From NCBI GenBank assembly GCA_031771865.1, contig JASISA010000025.1, positions 186,001 through 250,000 on the forward strand: a stretch of DNA of 64,000 bases, in the 5' to 3' direction. Below the pieces are notes generated by a model. It searched no databases. It saw only the letters and a program-made list of their open reading frames with translations, and was not told the DNA's origin. The position numbers and the translations under genes are program-made. Shown piece by piece: positions 1 to 10,965 of this stretch. The DNA comes from Nothophaeocryptopus gaeumannii. Taxonomy: Eukaryota > Ascomycota > Dothideomycetes > Mycosphaerellales > Mycosphaerellaceae. Position 1 is the first letter of the stretch. Each line of letters opens with the position of its first letter.

Positions 1-119
1 GCAACGTTCTCGTGCAGAGCACCAACTCTCCAACGCCACCGGGCGTGATTCAGTGTATCGTGCTATTATTTCCGCTTTGAGTGACAGTCTTTGGTATCAT
101 CATCTGCTTCCCTCGCTTT

Positions 120-803
120 CTAGTCGTACTTGAGCTCCGGCAACTTCCTCAAAAAGTGACTCGGACACTCATATCCACCCGGGTTATTATCCAAATACAA
201 TTGATGATACTTCTCCGCATCCCACCACTTGCCCGACGGCAGAATCTCCGTCACAATCTTCCCATGCCACCACTGATCATTCGCAGCTTTTGTAACTTTC
301 TCCGCAATCTGCTTCTGCTCTTCGTCGTGGTAAAAGATTCCTGATCGGTATTGCGAGCCTGTGTCGGGTCCTTGGCGGTTGGACGTGGTTGGATCGTGCA
401 TTTTGTAGAAGTATTCGAGGATAGTTTGGTAGGAGAGTTTGGTGGGGTCGAAGACGATTTGGCAGGCTTCGGCGTCTGTTTGGAATTATTGTCAGCTTCA
501 CTTTCACATCGCTTTCTTTCCTCATCTGGATGGGGACTACATACGTCCTGTTCGTCCAGAGCATACGGCGCGGTATGATGGATTGTCTGTCTCGCCACCG
601 ATGTATCCGACTCGCGCGTCCAGCAGTCCCATGCCCTTGAAGTCGTGGCGGTACGTGTGCTCGATGCCCCAGAAGCAGCCGGCGGCGAGTGTAGCCTTTT
701 GGGCGCCTTCGGGGAGGTTCATGCCTTGGGCGGCTTGCTCTGGTGTGAAGTGCATTGTAGTGGAGGAGAAAGGTCGGAAAATGCGCTGGATGAAGGAGGA
801 CAT
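120..803 (-). CDS. MXR1: peptide methionine sulfoxide reductase A, two exons
   Basis: Reduces methionine-S-sulfoxide in proteins using thioredoxin. Exon 1 is 803-545 and exon 2 is 475-120. The 69-nt intron (GTATGT...CAG) joins in phase, giving 204 residues. The MsrA signature GCFWG, with the catalytic cysteine near residue 43, lies in exon 1, followed by VGYIGGETDNPSY. Exon 2 carries the typical DPTTSNRQGPDTGSQYRS and YHQLYL stretches. The ATG at 803 gives a short basic, hydroxylated leader (SFIQRIFRPFSSTT) that could be a mitochondrial presequence; the internal Met17 could give a cytosolic form. Length and motifs fit the family with nothing missing. Confidence 0.95.
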
Positions 804-1094
804 GGCGATTGCGGCGAAAAGGAAGGCGAGGATGCGGTATTTGTTCTCAACCTCGGCAGCGGCGATTCGTGCGTTGGGCTGCGAGGCGTAAGGCAGTGTT
901 GTCTTCAGAAAGGAGGAGCGATGGCGGTGCAGGCTGTGATAAATGTAAGTGATTCGATCTCGCGGGCAGTTTGGAATCATTGTTGGAGGGGAGGTGGCGG
1001 TTATGTCATATATTCAGGGCTCGATCAGGCTGCCTCAGGCAGCTCACCATCCGTGGTGGCTGCTCCAGGCGTAGTAGCCTGCCATCATTGCCCA

Positions 1095-1524
1095 TCACGA
1101 CCGCTCATCATCCTCGAAGGCGACGTTACTGATGATATCAATCAACAGCATCATCGTCTCCGGATCCGACAGAGCGTCGCGGAGCAGGCCCCGGCAGGCT
1201 CGTCGCCAGTTGACATCTTGCTGAACAAGAGTTAGTTGACTTATCGTTGCATGCATCTCACGCCATGGGCGACGACGAGAATCGATGAACGTGGCTGACA
1301 GGAGGACGGTATGAGATACGAAAATAGAGATGAAGCGGTCTGAGCTGACGGGTAAGCAGCTTTTCTTGGACGAGACCAGCGATATCCCAAACAGGACAGC
1401 CAAGTAGCCGACGAGAGGATTTTGATCCAACCACATTGTCGCCGTTGCCACGATGGAGAGGCAACAGACAGGTATAGAGATAGTGTGGAAACTTTGGCTC
1501 TCGAGCGGTAGGTGAGTGTCGTGA
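1095..1524 (-). CDS. possible exon of an unrecognised membrane protein
   Basis: An open stretch of about 143 codons that follows a plausible acceptor (CTGTAG at about 1525-1530). It contains a hydrophobic segment of roughly 35 residues (SIPVCCLSIVATATMW, then LVGYLAVLFGISLV) and ends in an acidic tail (NVAFEDDERS). The frame upstream is also open but separated by an in-frame TAG that could be the acceptor. I recognise no family and cannot place the first exon, so this may be chance. Confidence 0.22.
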
Positions 1525-2907
1525 GCCTACAGGAGGACAGCAACGACGGGACCATCTGTACCTCTGCTTCTCTTCCTTGTAGATTGATCGACGAACAGAC
1601 AACCATGCTTTCGAAGGTATAGCAATACGAAATACGAAAGAGAAGGGAGCGTCTCGCAGCTCAAACCAAAGTGAGCGAGTCTCTTACACAAGTCCGGTGC
1701 CAGTGCACCACCTGCCAGAGGTAGACGGCCTCGCCGCAGTTTCTCCACAACGGCGGCGGCATGGTGGTGGTGAGGGTGGCGATGGTGTCGGCGTTGTTGA
1801 TGGTGTGAGGACGGAGAGGAAGCGAAACAATGGTGGTGTGGTGTGGTGATGGGGGTGAGGGTGTTTCGCTGATTCGAAAGACAGGTGCGATTGTGGAAGG
1901 CAGAAACTATACTTATCCTTCAGCACTGAGCACGGGGCAACAACGAACGGGGTTCCCTTCAGCTTGCGTGGCTGCTTGAAGTGAAGGTGAAGCTGTGTTT
2001 CTTCAACAATCGTACAAGGATCGTTACGAGCTGCTGTTGCTGCGAGCAAGCGAGAGCACCGCGATTCTCAATCTCCAGAAAGCGTGCTCGATGATGGTCT
2101 GCATGATCGATAGTGTATAGGTCGTATACGGTGTGCTCTATCAACGCTGGCGCTAAGTGCGAAGAGGCTGGCCGATTGGAAGATGAAGCTTGGGAACGAT
2201 CGATCGACGGAAGAGCGTGCATATCTGGACGTGAGCATCGTTAGGTCTGCAGAAGCGGAGACGGCGATGGACTCCATCGACGGGAACATTGTTCAGTGAT
2301 CAACTTCGGCCTTGATTGCTCTTTAGCATAGCTCTCAAGCCTCATAGGTAACATACTTACATTGCAACGTCTCCTCGTCTGCCTCCATCACGGAGCCCCT
2401 TGATTTGCAACGACCTCATGCGGAGAGAAGACAAAAACGACGAGGTACCAGATGATCTTCATAATGTTTCTATACATATCAGCCCGACTCCTTCGCTATG
2501 TCAAAAGATCTTCTGCCGTCCTCATCTGTTGGGACCAAGAGCCAATGGGTATCATATCGACAACACCGTTTTCAACAATAGCAGCAGCCTCATATCGCTG
2601 ACGAACAGACCCAAGCAACCTGTTTTCCGTTTTGGCTTCCTCCCTCACATGCAAAGGCTTCGTGACAACGAACTCCATCCACCTTCACTTACCCCAACCC
2701 GGCTCCTCACGATGCTCCTCTCATCTCCTCGTCCTCATTCGGAAAGGCTTCGCCACACACAAAGTCAACCACCTTCTCTTTTCCCAGACTGGCCGACTCC
2801 CAATGGTCCTCTTTCATTTCCCTGAAACCGATCCAAGCTACATCCAACTCCGACCCACGTTCCGCCTCGTGTCATGGATCATAGTCACCCTCTCCCTCCA
2901 AGACCGT
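1525..2907. other. intergenic, no supported gene
   Basis: CT/CCA-rich sequence between the possible membrane-protein exon and the 3' end of the large beta-propeller-like gene. Short ORFs on both strands are low-complexity (Pro/His/Thr runs near 1750-1860). No convincing gene, RNA or repeat seen. Confidence 0.5.
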
Positions 2908-5900
2908 TCACATAACAACACACTTTCCCTCGCCCTTACCCATCCAAGTGACCATACTCTTCGTCTCCATCACACTGCCATCCTCATATCCACCAGACCT
3001 TCCATAGGCACCGCCTGAAGGAGCAAACGGATCTGGTATGGGACTTTTGCTCTTCTTGAAGAAACCCAGTCGCTTCGCCTTCTGCGTGCTGGCGAACGCA
3101 CTGTTACCAGCCAGACTGCTTTTTCTCGAATGCGGGTGTTCAGAGTGCGGACTCGTCATGCCGTTCCGGATGGTACCGTGGGAACTGTGAGGAGGCTGCT
3201 GTGGAGACGGTGCGGGTGGATGCCAGGCCGTGATTGGATGCGCAGCGGAAGATGCTTTGGCTGTGTTCTGGCGGAGCGGAATATGGTTCGGCGGTTGAGC
3301 AGGCGGAAAGAGAGAGGCCGAGGCATTGGCTGCCGCGGCATTACGGAAAGCCTGCATGTGCGGTAGCATACGACGGCCACCTGCACTCGAAGACGAGGGT
3401 GGAGGAGAAGAAGTCCCGCTCATAGTTGCGAAGGATCCAGAAGAACTAGGAGCTCTGTGCGGCGTAGCGTGTCCAGGCGGATTCAACAGACTCGTTGAGT
3501 ATCGATAGCTCCCAGGAACCTGGGCGCCTCTTCCAAAGGGCGAATTATGCCCATTAGGCGGGATCACAGGAGATATAATATCATGAGACTCATCATCTCT
3601 CATGCCAGTCGCAGAAGTAGTCTGGTGACGCTGCATACTCTGAGGGGAAGTATGTCCGATGGGGCTGACATTGTTCCAATCTCCGAACAGGCTTGGTGGC
3701 GGTCCGGTTCCGAGAGGTGACACCGCGTTGCTATATGCCCGCTGCAGGGATCGGGGCATGGAGGCGATAGAGTCGAATGTCCCTGTTCGGCCTGGTGGTG
3801 CGAATGAGCTGTACGTCGCCGCTGCTGCTCTAGATTCATAGGACGGATATGATTGTTGGGTGCTTGGGATTGAGCTTAGAGTCGAGACCTGGCTCTGGGG
3901 GGATATGCTGTCCTGCGGCTTCCCGACTAGTCTTTCGTGTATGCTGCCATTGTTCTGCATGGTAGCAGTTGCATCGCGGAAAGCAGAGTCGGGACTGAAG
4001 GTCTCCAAAATAGCAGCCGGCGCGGTAGAAGGGGTGGACGAGCCAGGGCTCGGACCATTCACGCCGCCATTGACGCTGGTGACGACTGCAGGCTTCGGTC
4101 GGTGGAATATTGCTGGCTGATCCAACCCGGCCATTGCCCTAAAGCGACTCGGTAGCGGCGCATTCGGCTCCTCCGTGTATTCCGGGAGCGGTAGAAATCC
4201 TCCATGTGAGTCGACGCTGACCCGTTCCTGGTTCCGCTCCTCCAAGGTTTGAAATCGATGTCTTTGCGCATTGGACGCTGCTCTCTGCAGTGAAGCCTGA
4301 GACCTTGGCGCTCCTTGCACATAAGGCTCGTCGGGCACCTCACCTGCCTCATTGCCCTCCGCCAGATCCGGCAAGCTCCTGGCAGCTTCCGACTGTAGGC
4401 TGCCGATGGACAACATGCTCGTTCGATTTCGATATACGCCATAAGCTCCAGCCAGTGCCGGGCTCCCGCTCCTTAATGACCGACTTCCGACCGTCGTAGC
4501 CGATCTGCCCAAAGTCGCGGGTCGTTGGCTGAGTCCTCCGCCTCTGCTTTGCTTGACAGTCCGTCTCCGTACCAGATTCACTTGTTCCGTAACGTCCATC
4601 TGCTTCTCTTCCAGCGTCTGAGGTGGACTCCTGCCGAGTGTCAGGTTGAACGTTTGACCAGGTTGGCCAGCAATTTGCGGATCAAAGTCGAAAAGGATGA
4701 TCCGTCCACCCTCGATATCCTCAACACTCTCCTCGCTCACTCCATTTTCAGCCACTCCGCCTGGGCTCGTCACAATCAACCGCCCCTTTACATGTGTTCT
4801 GTTATCCAAAGGAGCCGGTAATGATGCAGAGCTGTGCACCCATCGTACTTCGCTAAAGGGACAGCCGTATCCTTCGTCAAGTTCGTGATCAATACTGTGA
4901 GCCTCAACTGACGACTCCCCGTCTTCGCATTTGTGCGGTACAATGTACAGCCGTACCGTCCTGTCATTCACGATCATAGCCACGGTGTCGCCGTGCTCAT
5001 CCAGGGACGGGCAGCTGTGAATGGCGGCTCCAAGTCCACCACATGTTGACAACGGCGGCGATATTACGACCGGGAAGTCGATGTTGCTGTATTGCAAATC
5101 GGACACATTGAGGATCCCAAATGTGTCTTCCAATCCATTCCAAGCAAAGAGTCGTTCATTCGTAGTCGTTCGATTCTCGCGCATGAATGTGGCATGGCTG
5201 CTGTTGCGGATGTTCTCTGGATGGAGCAATTCTGAGCACCATGCCTCCTTCAGCTCCTCATGTGTGGGTATCCCGTTTGCGTCTGAGGGGAAAACTGGCA
5301 CAGACACGACAACGGTAGAAGAGACGTTGATTCGTGTCGTCGTTCCAAGCAAAGTTGAGCCGTCTTCCGAGAACTGCATGCGGTCCATTTTAACAGATCT
5401 TACAGCTCTCCGGTCCGTTGGCAAGGCATTTGGGTGTAACGAAAACACTTCAATGCCGCCTTCGTATGCTGCTGCCAATAGTCCGCCTGTTGGCGCGAGA
5501 GCAATGCAGCTCGTTGGAAAGTCAAGTGTGATTGTCCGTGCGCGCTTGAGCTGATGGCTGAGCTCATAGATGTTCACCGTGTGATCGTCTGCCAGAATCG
5601 CCAATATGTTGCCCTCGTCTGTCAGCTCCACTGCCAAGGGCCGCCGTTTCATGGCATAGTCTTGACTGATGCCCATGGGGAGGGCGTTTGTTTGTAGAAT
5701 GTACAGTCTCGCACTGTTGTACGCTGCTATCCTTCTCCCGCCGGGCGATATTGAGAAGCCAAGTGCCTCTCCAGTTGGGAACCCCGCCGAAGCTGTGACC
5801 GTATTTGACACCAGCTTGATGACATGTATCCGTGGTCGACTGGGCTCATCATCTTGTATTGACTGCCAGCTATACCTCACTCTCTCTTTATTGTACGGTA

Positions 5901-6816
5901 TCTGTGTGGTAGAGTATATCGAAGACCTCGTCGACGCTCTTCGATGGAGCGGTGTATGCAGCGGCGCTTTCGCAATCGAGCTTCTATTCGTGGACCCGTT
6001 GCTCGTCGGTATCGGTGAAGTGTGGTTCCCGTTCGTCATGCGCGGCGGTGTCCCTTGCTGCAGGGCTGGAGAGTTGGAATTCGAGCCGAAAGGGATGGGT
6101 GTAGCCAAGTCGCGAGATTCGTCGAGCTCATCCGACTCATCATCCTCTTCGATTTCTCCCCTCTCTTCCTGCCCATTGTCGTGAAGTCGTATGTTCGTGT
6201 TTCGTTCTATTTGCGTTTGCTCTTCCTGCCTATCGATCGTCTGCCTATCGATCGTATTCGGCGATATTTTTGCTTCTGGACCTTGCTCTTCCCTGACTGG
6301 CGAGACCTCGGGCTGTTGTTCGCGGTGTGGAGCAAGATCACTTTCCGATGCTCTGTACGCAACTAGAAATTGTCGATGTTGCTGCGATGGATATCGTGGA
6401 TGCGTATCATGCGAAACAGGCAAGTCGTTGTCCACCTCTTCGTCCTCCTCATCCTCCTCGATATCGCTCACGTCGTCGTGCTCCGGAATATACATGAGCT
6501 GCTCTGGCAGGCCAATCTCCTCTACCCTCCGCATCACGGCCGCCTCTTCCACCAGCTGCTCCTCCAACTCCGCCCTCTCATGCTGAAAGCAGGGTGGCTT
6601 CCTCACACCGCGCTGCTGGTCGTCGTCCCCTGCTGTCGGCGAAGATAGTGGCCAATTCTCGCGCTCATACAGCCCTGTCCCGTCCCGCTCCTGCATCTCC
6701 CTCATGCTCCGCCGTTGCTCGTCAGCATCGATTCGGTCGCGCGTCGAGTTCCAGCGCGCTATCATTCCACTGTGAGAGCGCGTTGTATGGTCTGGAGAGA
6801 AGGTTGAAACGGGCAT
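2908..6816 (-). CDS. large beta-propeller-like protein with C-terminal CaaX box
   Basis: A single 1302-codon frame without introns. The N-terminal ~330 residues are disordered and acidic (an E/D run near residues 115-135, then Ser/Arg-rich). A globular middle (about 330-720) has repeated strand-turn patterns such as LGFSISPGGRRIAAYN, ALAPTGGLLAAAYEGG and MQFSEDGSTLLGTTT, typical of WD40-like blades. The long Ser/Pro-rich C-terminal half ends with a basic patch (AKRLGFFKKSKS) and finally CVVM. A terminal C-aliphatic-aliphatic-Met is the farnesylation consensus, so membrane attachment is inferred. It resembles uncharacterised fungal WD-like proteins; the molecular role is unknown. A minor ATG choice remains at the N-terminus (Met1 or Met18). 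Confidence 0.85.
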   Translation of the reverse strand: MPVSTFSPDHTTRSHSGMIARWNSTRDRIDADEQRRSMREMQERDGTGLYERENWPLSSPTAGDDDQQRGVRKPPCFQHERAELEEQLVEEAAVMRRVEEIGLPEQLMYIPEHDDVSDIEEDEEDEEVDNDLPVSHDTHPRYPSQQHRQFLVAYRASESDLAPHREQQPEVSPVREEQGPEAKISPNTIDRQTIDRQEEQTQIERNTNIRLHDNGQEERGEIEEDDESDELDESRDLATPIPFGSNSNSPALQQGTPPRMTNGNHTSPIPTSNGSTNRSSIAKAPLHTPLHRRASTRSSIYSTTQIPYNKERVRYSWQSIQDDEPSRPRIHVIKLVSNTVTASAGFPTGEALGFSISPGGRRIAAYNSARLYILQTNALPMGISQDYAMKRRPLAVELTDEGNILAILADDHTVNIYELSHQLKRARTITLDFPTSCIALAPTGGLLAAAYEGGIEVFSLHPNALPTDRRAVRSVKMDRMQFSEDGSTLLGTTTRINVSSTVVVSVPVFPSDANGIPTHEELKEAWCSELLHPENIRNSSHATFMRENRTTTNERLFAWNGLEDTFGILNVSDLQYSNIDFPVVISPPLSTCGGLGAAIHSCPSLDEHGDTVAMIVNDRTVRLYIVPHKCEDGESSVEAHSIDHELDEGYGCPFSEVRWVHSSASLPAPLDNRTHVKGRLIVTSPGGVAENGVSEESVEDIEGGRIILFDFDPQIAGQPGQTFNLTLGRSPPQTLEEKQMDVTEQVNLVRRRTVKQSRGGGLSQRPATLGRSATTVGSRSLRSGSPALAGAYGVYRNRTSMLSIGSLQSEAARSLPDLAEGNEAGEVPDEPYVQGAPRSQASLQRAASNAQRHRFQTLEERNQERVSVDSHGGFLPLPEYTEEPNAPLPSRFRAMAGLDQPAIFHRPKPAVVTSVNGGVNGPSPGSSTPSTAPAAILETFSPDSAFRDATATMQNNGSIHERLVGKPQDSISPQSQVSTLSSIPSTQQSYPSYESRAAAATYSSFAPPGRTGTFDSIASMPRSLQRAYSNAVSPLGTGPPPSLFGDWNNVSPIGHTSPQSMQRHQTTSATGMRDDESHDIISPVIPPNGHNSPFGRGAQVPGSYRYSTSLLNPPGHATPHRAPSSSGSFATMSGTSSPPPSSSSAGGRRMLPHMQAFRNAAAANASASLFPPAQPPNHIPLRQNTAKASSAAHPITAWHPPAPSPQQPPHSSHGTIRNGMTSPHSEHPHSRKSSLAGNSAFASTQKAKRLGFFKKSKSPIPDPFAPSGGAYGRSGGYEDGSVMETKSMVTWMGKGEGKCVVM

Positions 6817-8070
6817 GGTGATGCAATGCGCTCCGTGCTGGCACAGAAGAACCGAAACAGGCAGACTCCAAGCAAGATCCCTGGCGGCGCCTGGTACTTG
6901 AACTCAAAGCAGGCTGTCCAGGTTTGGCCGCGAGTGGACTTTGCTGCATCCTCCGACCCTATGTTGACATCCAGGCTGGATATGCGGGGCCAGAAGAAGC
7001 AGACATGTGGGTGATCGTAGTTGATGGCTCCAGTCGTAAGTCGTTCTCCGCCGTAGACTACTGACAGCTGGGCGCAAATGTCTGCAGTGCGAAGTGCACG
7101 TAAGATTGCGAGCTGGCTGCAGAACGTTGCGCAGACGTTGACCACGACGGTTGCACTCTTCTCACCGGCATACAGGAACCGAGATACACCGCAGGCTCTT
7201 GACGATGCACAAAGTCAGCTACGCGTCTTCTGCACCCCGTCTGCCGTGTTTGCAAGGAAACGAAGAAACGGAAGGATAACGCTTGTGGAGGCACGAAGAA
7301 AAGACGGGCTAACCAATAGACAAGGCTGACTCCAGCTCTCACGCTTGTCTTATGCACGTTCAGGAAGCTACCGCGTCAAAACCAGCAAGCACAACCGCAT
7401 ACTTTCGCGTGGACATTGAATCTGTGACATTTGCTACAGCCACATCGATTCGTGCATCCGTCGCGCGTATCTACGAGCCCATCATTTGGAAGCACTCCAG
7501 CGACAGCAATATCAATCTTCAACCAGTCTTTGTCTTCAACACGCCAAACAGGGATTGTGAGGTGGAGGATCTTCTCGGCTAGCTGTAGTTCTATCCGAAC
7601 TCAGATCTAATCTTAGCGGAGCCAGTCTGCAGTCCCTGCGTCGACATGTGTGGAGTACAGTGTAACCTGGTTAACGCAATACCCCGTAAGGCTATGGACT
7701 CCATATCGCTATACACACATCTTCATCTTCTGATTTTATATGAGAAGCCTGGACCTGCTTATATCGACAGTCTATTGCCCAAACATTGCTATAGCCAGAT
7801 TTATCAACATGCCTGCATAGCGCAAACCACTTGTATAAGCACCCCTACTAGTCAAGAGCTGCAAAATGCTAAACGAGCAACAGACGCGAGTTGGAACATC
7901 TGAAAAGGAATCCGTGTATATAACGGTGACCATGACGGCCGAGCGGTGATGACAGGTGGCCAATCCAAATCGTTGATTATAAGAAGCTAAGCCAGCAGCA
8001 TTGAAAGACTTCTTCTCTCATTATCCAACTTTTATACTCCTCCTCGTGCCCTACCTCACATTACAACATC
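6817..8070. other. intergenic, promoter region
   Basis: Divergent promoter space between the beta-propeller-like gene (minus) and the small secreted protein gene (plus). Short ORFs look random and composition becomes AT-richer after about 7600. No RNA gene or repeat recognised. Confidence 0.5.
7917..7923 (+). promoter_or_regulatory. candidate TATA box
   Basis: TATATAA about 150 nt upstream of the ATG of the small cysteine-rich secreted protein. A second weak TATA-like stretch (TTTTATACTCC) lies nearer the start. Position only; not tested. Confidence 0.3.
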
Positions 8071-8459
8071 ATGCTTATGACATATACCTTTATCCTCCTT
8101 ACAGCGGTCTGCTTCCAGCAAGCCAATGCAGATGCCATCTGTCATGAACCCCCGGCACGTAACTAGCGCGATTTCGAGTTATACTTACAGTACACTAAAC
8201 GTTAGTAGAGGGGCTATACGAAGTGTTCCGATCATAAAATCAGCGCGGTGCCGTGCCAAGGGGTATGTGCGGAGAGCTGCCACAATAATCCAAAAAACAA
8301 TGCATGCGAAGCAATCTAGTAAGTTATCGATTCGGCTGAAACATTCGTTGCCGGTAAGGCTAAAGATGTAATAGCCACGAGGGTGTGTGCAACAATAGTC
8401 CAGAAGGACCGAGATGCGATAGGAAAGGATGGGACATCGGGCACTGCTATTGCTTCTAA
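8071..8459 (+). CDS. small cysteine-rich secreted protein, three exons
   Basis: Proposed exons are 8071-8154, 8209-8318 and 8375-8459, giving 92 residues. Exon 1 is a clean signal peptide (hydrophobic core TFILLTAVC, cleavage after QQANA) followed by DAICHEPP. Exons 2 and 3 share one frame through a strong GTAAGT intron (8319-8374) and end at TAA. The mature part has ten cysteines, with segments such as VPCQGVCAESC, NACEA, GVCNNSPEGPRC and GHCYCF. Joining exon 1 in frame needs a GC-AG intron (8155-8208, donor GCACGT, with a branch-like ACTAAAC). The alternative GT donor at 8159 breaks the frame, so either the GC donor is used or the gene has a 1-nt lesion. Size, signal and cysteine density suggest an apoplastic effector or antimicrobial peptide; I recognise no named family. 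Confidence 0.6.
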
Positions 8460-9318
8460 AGGCTCTTCTTATATATCAAGAGCTAGCGACGCGGACGATG
8501 TGGAGGCAATGACTCTGGCCTACACAATCACAGAGTAACTCTGGAACTCCGACTGCGAGAGTCTGATGTTGAATATGCTTTCGAGATTGAATCTCCGATA
8601 CGCAATGCGTTGTTAAGCAGCTCGTTCACGGGATAGGACAGTGCCTCCTTAGCGATAGGCTACATAACACGCTATCCACTTCTTATGATTTGACAAGTAT
8701 GTCAACCGAGTCTACACAGCCAGCGTCCGTAGATTTCAACAACAACTGCCATAAGGCCTGCTCCGCTCCAGTTCACCTGAGTCTGAGTTGTGATTCGGGG
8801 AAGAATCTCATACCTACTTCTTTGCTTTGCGTGGACCAATCATCTGTCCAGGTGCTGGACTACATCTCTTGACTAGGCCGCAATTCGTCCTCACCTCCTT
8901 TCTCTTAGGGTCTTCAGTCCTACAGACGGCATCTTCACCTTGCAGTTTCTCAAGCTGTGAATTGCTTCGTTCCGCGACATTCTCTGAGCGGAAGCCAGAA
9001 GCATGACTTTTACGACGTCAGAAGGTTGATTTCGATGGGTAGTTTGTAAGGACAGTGGCCTTGTCCTCGGCTCCAAAACCGGGAACACATCCTACCATGG
9101 ATAAGGCGAATACGGAGATTTTTCATGGCACAGTGCTCTCCAGAAATCAGAGGTATGCACTTCACGATAGTACTTCTCATTCCGCTTCAAATCTTCCTTT
9201 GCGAGTTCTTCCCAGGCCTCTGCCTCCGACTTTCAAACCTCCACCAAGCCATCTGCACGGACTTCACTACAATCATGAGCTCTCATCGCCGGCGACATAG
9301 ATTAGCGAAATTGTCTGA
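8460..9318. other. intergenic with a short cysteine-containing ORF
   Basis: Mostly featureless. A 60-codon plus-strand ORF at 8690-8872 reads DFNNNCHKACSAP...LSCDSG...LLCVDQ, which resembles extracellular fungal domains. It lacks a signal peptide and ends abruptly, so it may be an orphan exon or relic. Confidence 0.35.
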
Positions 9319-10476
9319 CTCCACAACATCGTGCACCAAATTTCACTGAAGTCTTTCACCTGCGTCTGCTGTCTCGAGGAAAACCCCGGAGACCCAGTGG
9401 CTACGATTCAAGACAACGCCATCTGCGGACCATGCTTCATGGAAGGCATCTATCCAAAGTTTCAGGCGGCTCTCAAGGATGAGACGCAATACTCGCCAAC
9501 CTGGGTCGACAAGCCAATCGATATCGAGTCTGTCCACGTTCATGGCGAAGTGGAACAGGAAAGTGAAGATACATAACATCCCGGTTTTAGATCGGATAAT
9601 GTGTACTGGGGAGACTTGTGACGAGTTGCTTGGTCGAAAATCGAGAATGTCGGGTGTGGCTGCTATTATGTGCGCTCGCTGTCGCTGTGCAACCTGCGTC
9701 GACTGCGGAGGTCCCATCGAATCATTTCTCAGCGAGACGAACGACATCCGACATGTTTGTAAGAAGAAGGAAAATATCTTCTCCGGACAGACTCGAGGTC
9801 TGCATTATCAGAATCGTCCACCATGTAGCTTTCTAGTGGAGCTGGGTGAAGCTTGCAACCATATAACCTGTCCGATCAGCACCTGCAAAGCGCACTACCG
9901 CTATCTCTGCGGTGTCGAAGCAAACTCCAAGGACGGACCGGGACACTGGGATCTGGGCAAATCGTGTACTTGTACGGTCAGCCCGGAGAAGGCACGCGAG
10001 ACTCGCATATGATCCCGGTCTTCGAGCCGGAGCCGCCTGCAAACATACAAGAGCTCACGATGCTGGAAGAGACCAACTTGCTAGAAGAACTTTGGGCAGA
10101 GCATATCGAGCGAGTCATCGAGCTAGCAAAGCAAGCGCGGGACCGGCCAATGGTGGCGGAGTGGACAGTCAAACAGAGCAAATGGCTGCGCGGACAAGTA
10201 TCGAAGGAGAAGCAACCTGTCCGATCCTTGACTCAGGAGCTCGACCGGATCTTGAACGCCTTAAAAATCATCCGAGATCACAAGGAGGCAGTGAATGAGA
10301 CTGTGCCGAAATGGATCTGGCGAATGCGGAACTTCCTATTCAGGTTGTGCCGTAGCCTGTCGATGTTGACGACGAAGTTTTGGGCTCCTACTGATCAGGT
10401 GCAACGACATGCGAGAGGAGATATCTTGCCCTTTTTCAAGTCGTTCAAGACCCACGTCGCGAACATGGATACATGA
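9319..10476 (+). pseudogene. RING/IBR ubiquitin-ligase-like gene, frameshifted
   Basis: Three consecutive segments read like one RING-between-RING protein. Segment 1 (to about 9540) has FTCVCCLEE...NAICGPCF. Segment 2 (about 9530-10000) has IPVLDRIMCTGETC, IMCARCRCATCVDCGGP and GEACNHITC...AHYRYLCG, matching IBR cysteine/histidine spacing. Segment 3 (about 10000-10474) is an alpha-helical tail (LLEELWAEHIERVIELAKQAR). Segment 2 is in the +1 frame while segments 1 and 3 share a frame. I find no GT-AG intron of normal size at either junction (the best candidate is only 28 nt). No ATG precedes the RING in frame. Either two compensating indels killed the gene or introns escape me. Confidence 0.6.
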
Positions 10477-10965
10477 AAGATGGATGCAGTCGAAATCTTT
10501 GAGAAGTTTTCCAGGTTGCGGAAGATCATCGATACTGTCTTGAACACCGAGAAGGGCATCTGGCCGATAGATTGAGGGCATTCTCTCATGAGCACGGCAG
10601 TAGGGCGAGATGTCTCTCAAGGTCGTGGACTAGGAATGCTCCTGAAATTTGAGGCAATCCAGCCACGCTGAGCTTGCCGTATGAACATGGAACGCTAGAT
10701 TCGAGTGCTCGCTCGAGGTTTCCCTCCCATCTCGTGATATCCGGAAGTGCTGTGAAAAATACGCTGAGCGGCGGTGTGTCCCGCGGAGACCAAATGGTCG
10801 GCCAGTTGTGGACGGACACTCGAAATCGTATGACTCTGTTTCGGGCTTTGCACAGTCCATGGCATCTCCTCGTAACGCGGAGCGAGCGGCAAGCGAGCTC
10901 GCAGCTCAAAGCCTCCAGATGTCGAAGAGTGAAAGACCTCAACCAGAGAGCACAAGCCACCTTCT
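10477..10965. other. intergenic between convergent genes
   Basis: Region between the 3' end of the IBR-like gene and the 3' end of the coiled-coil gene. Nothing beyond short random ORFs. Confidence 0.5.

Noticed and set aside
5021..6586. Plus-strand ORFs of 114 to 177 codons over the beta-propeller-like gene
   Set aside because: Antisense shadows; Ser/Cys-rich runs mirror Asp/Glu/Arg codons of the real gene.
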